From assembly GCA_034433795.1 (NCBI GenBank), contig DAOUAE010000036.1:1-39595 (forward strand): 39,595 bases of DNA, written 5' to 3'. Below are positions 39,018-39,595 of this stretch, piece after piece. Position 1 is the stretch's first letter, and each line of letters starts with the position of its first letter. Source of the stretch: DAOUAE01 sp034433795. GTDB taxonomy: Bacteria; Chloroflexota; UBA6077; FW602-bin22; DAOUAE01. A program made the position numbers and the translations under genes. The notes beneath the pieces were generated by a model. That model was not told where the DNA came from. It saw only the letters and a list, made by a program, of their open reading frames with translations, and searched no databases.

Positions 39018-39595
39018 GGCCGCTCAGGACGGCCAGCCCGTCGTGCTCCAGATTCCGCGCCGCATTCAGGTCCCGGTCCAGCATCAGCCCGCACGCCGCG
39101 CAGCGGAAGACCCGGCAGGACAGCGGAAGCCGGGGCCCCACCCACCCGCACGCCGAGCACATCCGGGTCGAGGGGAAATCCCGCGGCGCCACAATCAGCC
39201 GGGCCCCCTCCCAGCAGCACGTGTACGCCAGCAGCCGCCGGAAAAGGCCCCAGCCCGCTCGGCCACCGACCGGGAAAGGTGCCCGTTCCGCATCATCCCC
39301 CGCACCCCCAGGTCCTCCACCACGATGACTGGCTTGGTTTTCGCCAGCCAGGTGGTCGTCTTGTGCAGGAAGTCCCGGCGGATGTTCCGCACCCGGCGGT
39401 GCAGCCGGGCCAGCCGCAGGGCGGCTCTGGCCGCATTCCGCGACCCCTTCCGCTTCCGGGAGAGCTGCTGCGAGCGGCGGCGCAAAAGCCGCAGCGCCCT
39501 CCGGAGCGGCTGGGGCGCGTCCACCCGTGTTCCGTCCGACAGCACCAGGAACGCCCCAAGTCCCAGGTCCACACCGACCGGCTTCCCTTGCCGCG
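38850..39595 (-). pseudogene. tnpB: IS200/IS605-type TnpB, frameshifted and cut by window edge
   Basis: Entering from the right edge on the minus strand: RuvC-I Asp in GVDLGLGAFLVLSDG, the RKRKGSRNAARAAL helix, RuvC-II Glu in VIVVEDLGVRGMMRN, the zinc-finger pair CSACGWV and CAACGLML, and RuvC-III Asp in DRDLNAARNL. The frame breaks near 39257-39260: to join SRSVAE to GWGLFRRLLAYTCCWEG one base is missing, so the protein stops early (TGA at 39195-39197). The second frame stays open to 38683, past the likely element end and into hepT antisense, so its true stop is unclear. No tnpA is visible. Confidence 0.8.
38926..38996 (-). repeat. Two hairpins at the 3' end of tnpB (possible omega-RNA scaffold)
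   Basis: GACCGGC (38926-38932) pairs with GCCGGTC (38938-38944) around TTTTC. A second, near-perfect 13-bp stem, with GAGAAGGTCTCC (38969-38980) and GGAGACCTTCTC (38984-38995), has a 3-nt loop. They lie in the C-terminal coding part of tnpB, just before the element's right end. In the IS200/IS605 group this stretch encodes the scaffold of the TnpB guide RNA, so the hairpins fit that role. Confidence 0.45.

Overview
This is a GC-rich bacterial chromosome segment, closely packed and mostly carrying strong Shine-Dalgarno sites. The combination of greA-lysS, a cytoplasmic GH57 enzyme, twin-arginine lipoprotein signals on the binding proteins and a sigma-region-4-like HTH fused to a receiver domain suggests a thermophilic Chloroflexota (Thermomicrobia or Thermoflexia-like). 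This is an inference from gene content; there is no rRNA in the window to test it, and I see no tRNA gene or CRISPR array.

Layout. (1) 0-0.2 kb: the last codons of a transposase. (2) 0.35-6.4 kb, plus strand: a cupin gene with its own promoter, then a regularly spaced run greA-lysS-GH57-serS (gaps of 26, 29 and 26 nt). A leader with an operator-like palindrome, a TATAAT box and a small intrinsic terminator stands in front of greA. (3) 6.8-10.2 kb: two convergent signalling genes, a membrane hybrid histidine kinase with two receivers and an HTH/pseudo-ATPase/receiver protein, overlapping tail to tail. (4) 10.3-16.6 kb, plus strand: a PhnD-type binding protein, a sugar-type ABC importer (binding protein and two permeases, no ATPase) and a putative glycoside hydrolase of the GHL6 type. 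GC drops noticeably in the transporter genes. (5) 16.6-23.8 kb: an accessory metabolic block with a GH88 remnant, an SMP-30 lactonase, an FAD-linked oxidase, a second CxCPxC-type putative hydrolase, a zinc alcohol dehydrogenase, an M24 peptidase and a degenerate HAD protein. (6) 23.9-27.1 kb, plus strand: a Fur-family regulator translationally coupled to a metal ABC importer. (7) 36.8-26.9 kb, minus strand: one almost gapless cluster urtABCDE-ureABC-X-ureFGD. It takes up urea and hydrolyses it to ammonia. Gene X occupies the place where ureE is usually found and belongs to no family I recognise. (8) 36.9-38.25 kb: about 1.4 kb of decayed, mostly gene-free DNA holding the urtA leader hairpins and a possible MOSC-domain remnant. 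(9) 38.25-39.6 kb: an MntA-HepT type nucleotidyltransferase/HEPN toxin pair whose toxin gene is cut at its 3' end by an IS200/IS605-type element carrying a frameshifted tnpB.

The most interesting items are the unassigned gene in the ureE position, the truncated HEPN toxin against a TnpB/omega-RNA end, the greA leader attenuator and the kinase whose two receiver domains each lack a different key residue. All assignments come from motif recognition by eye; no database or alignment was run.
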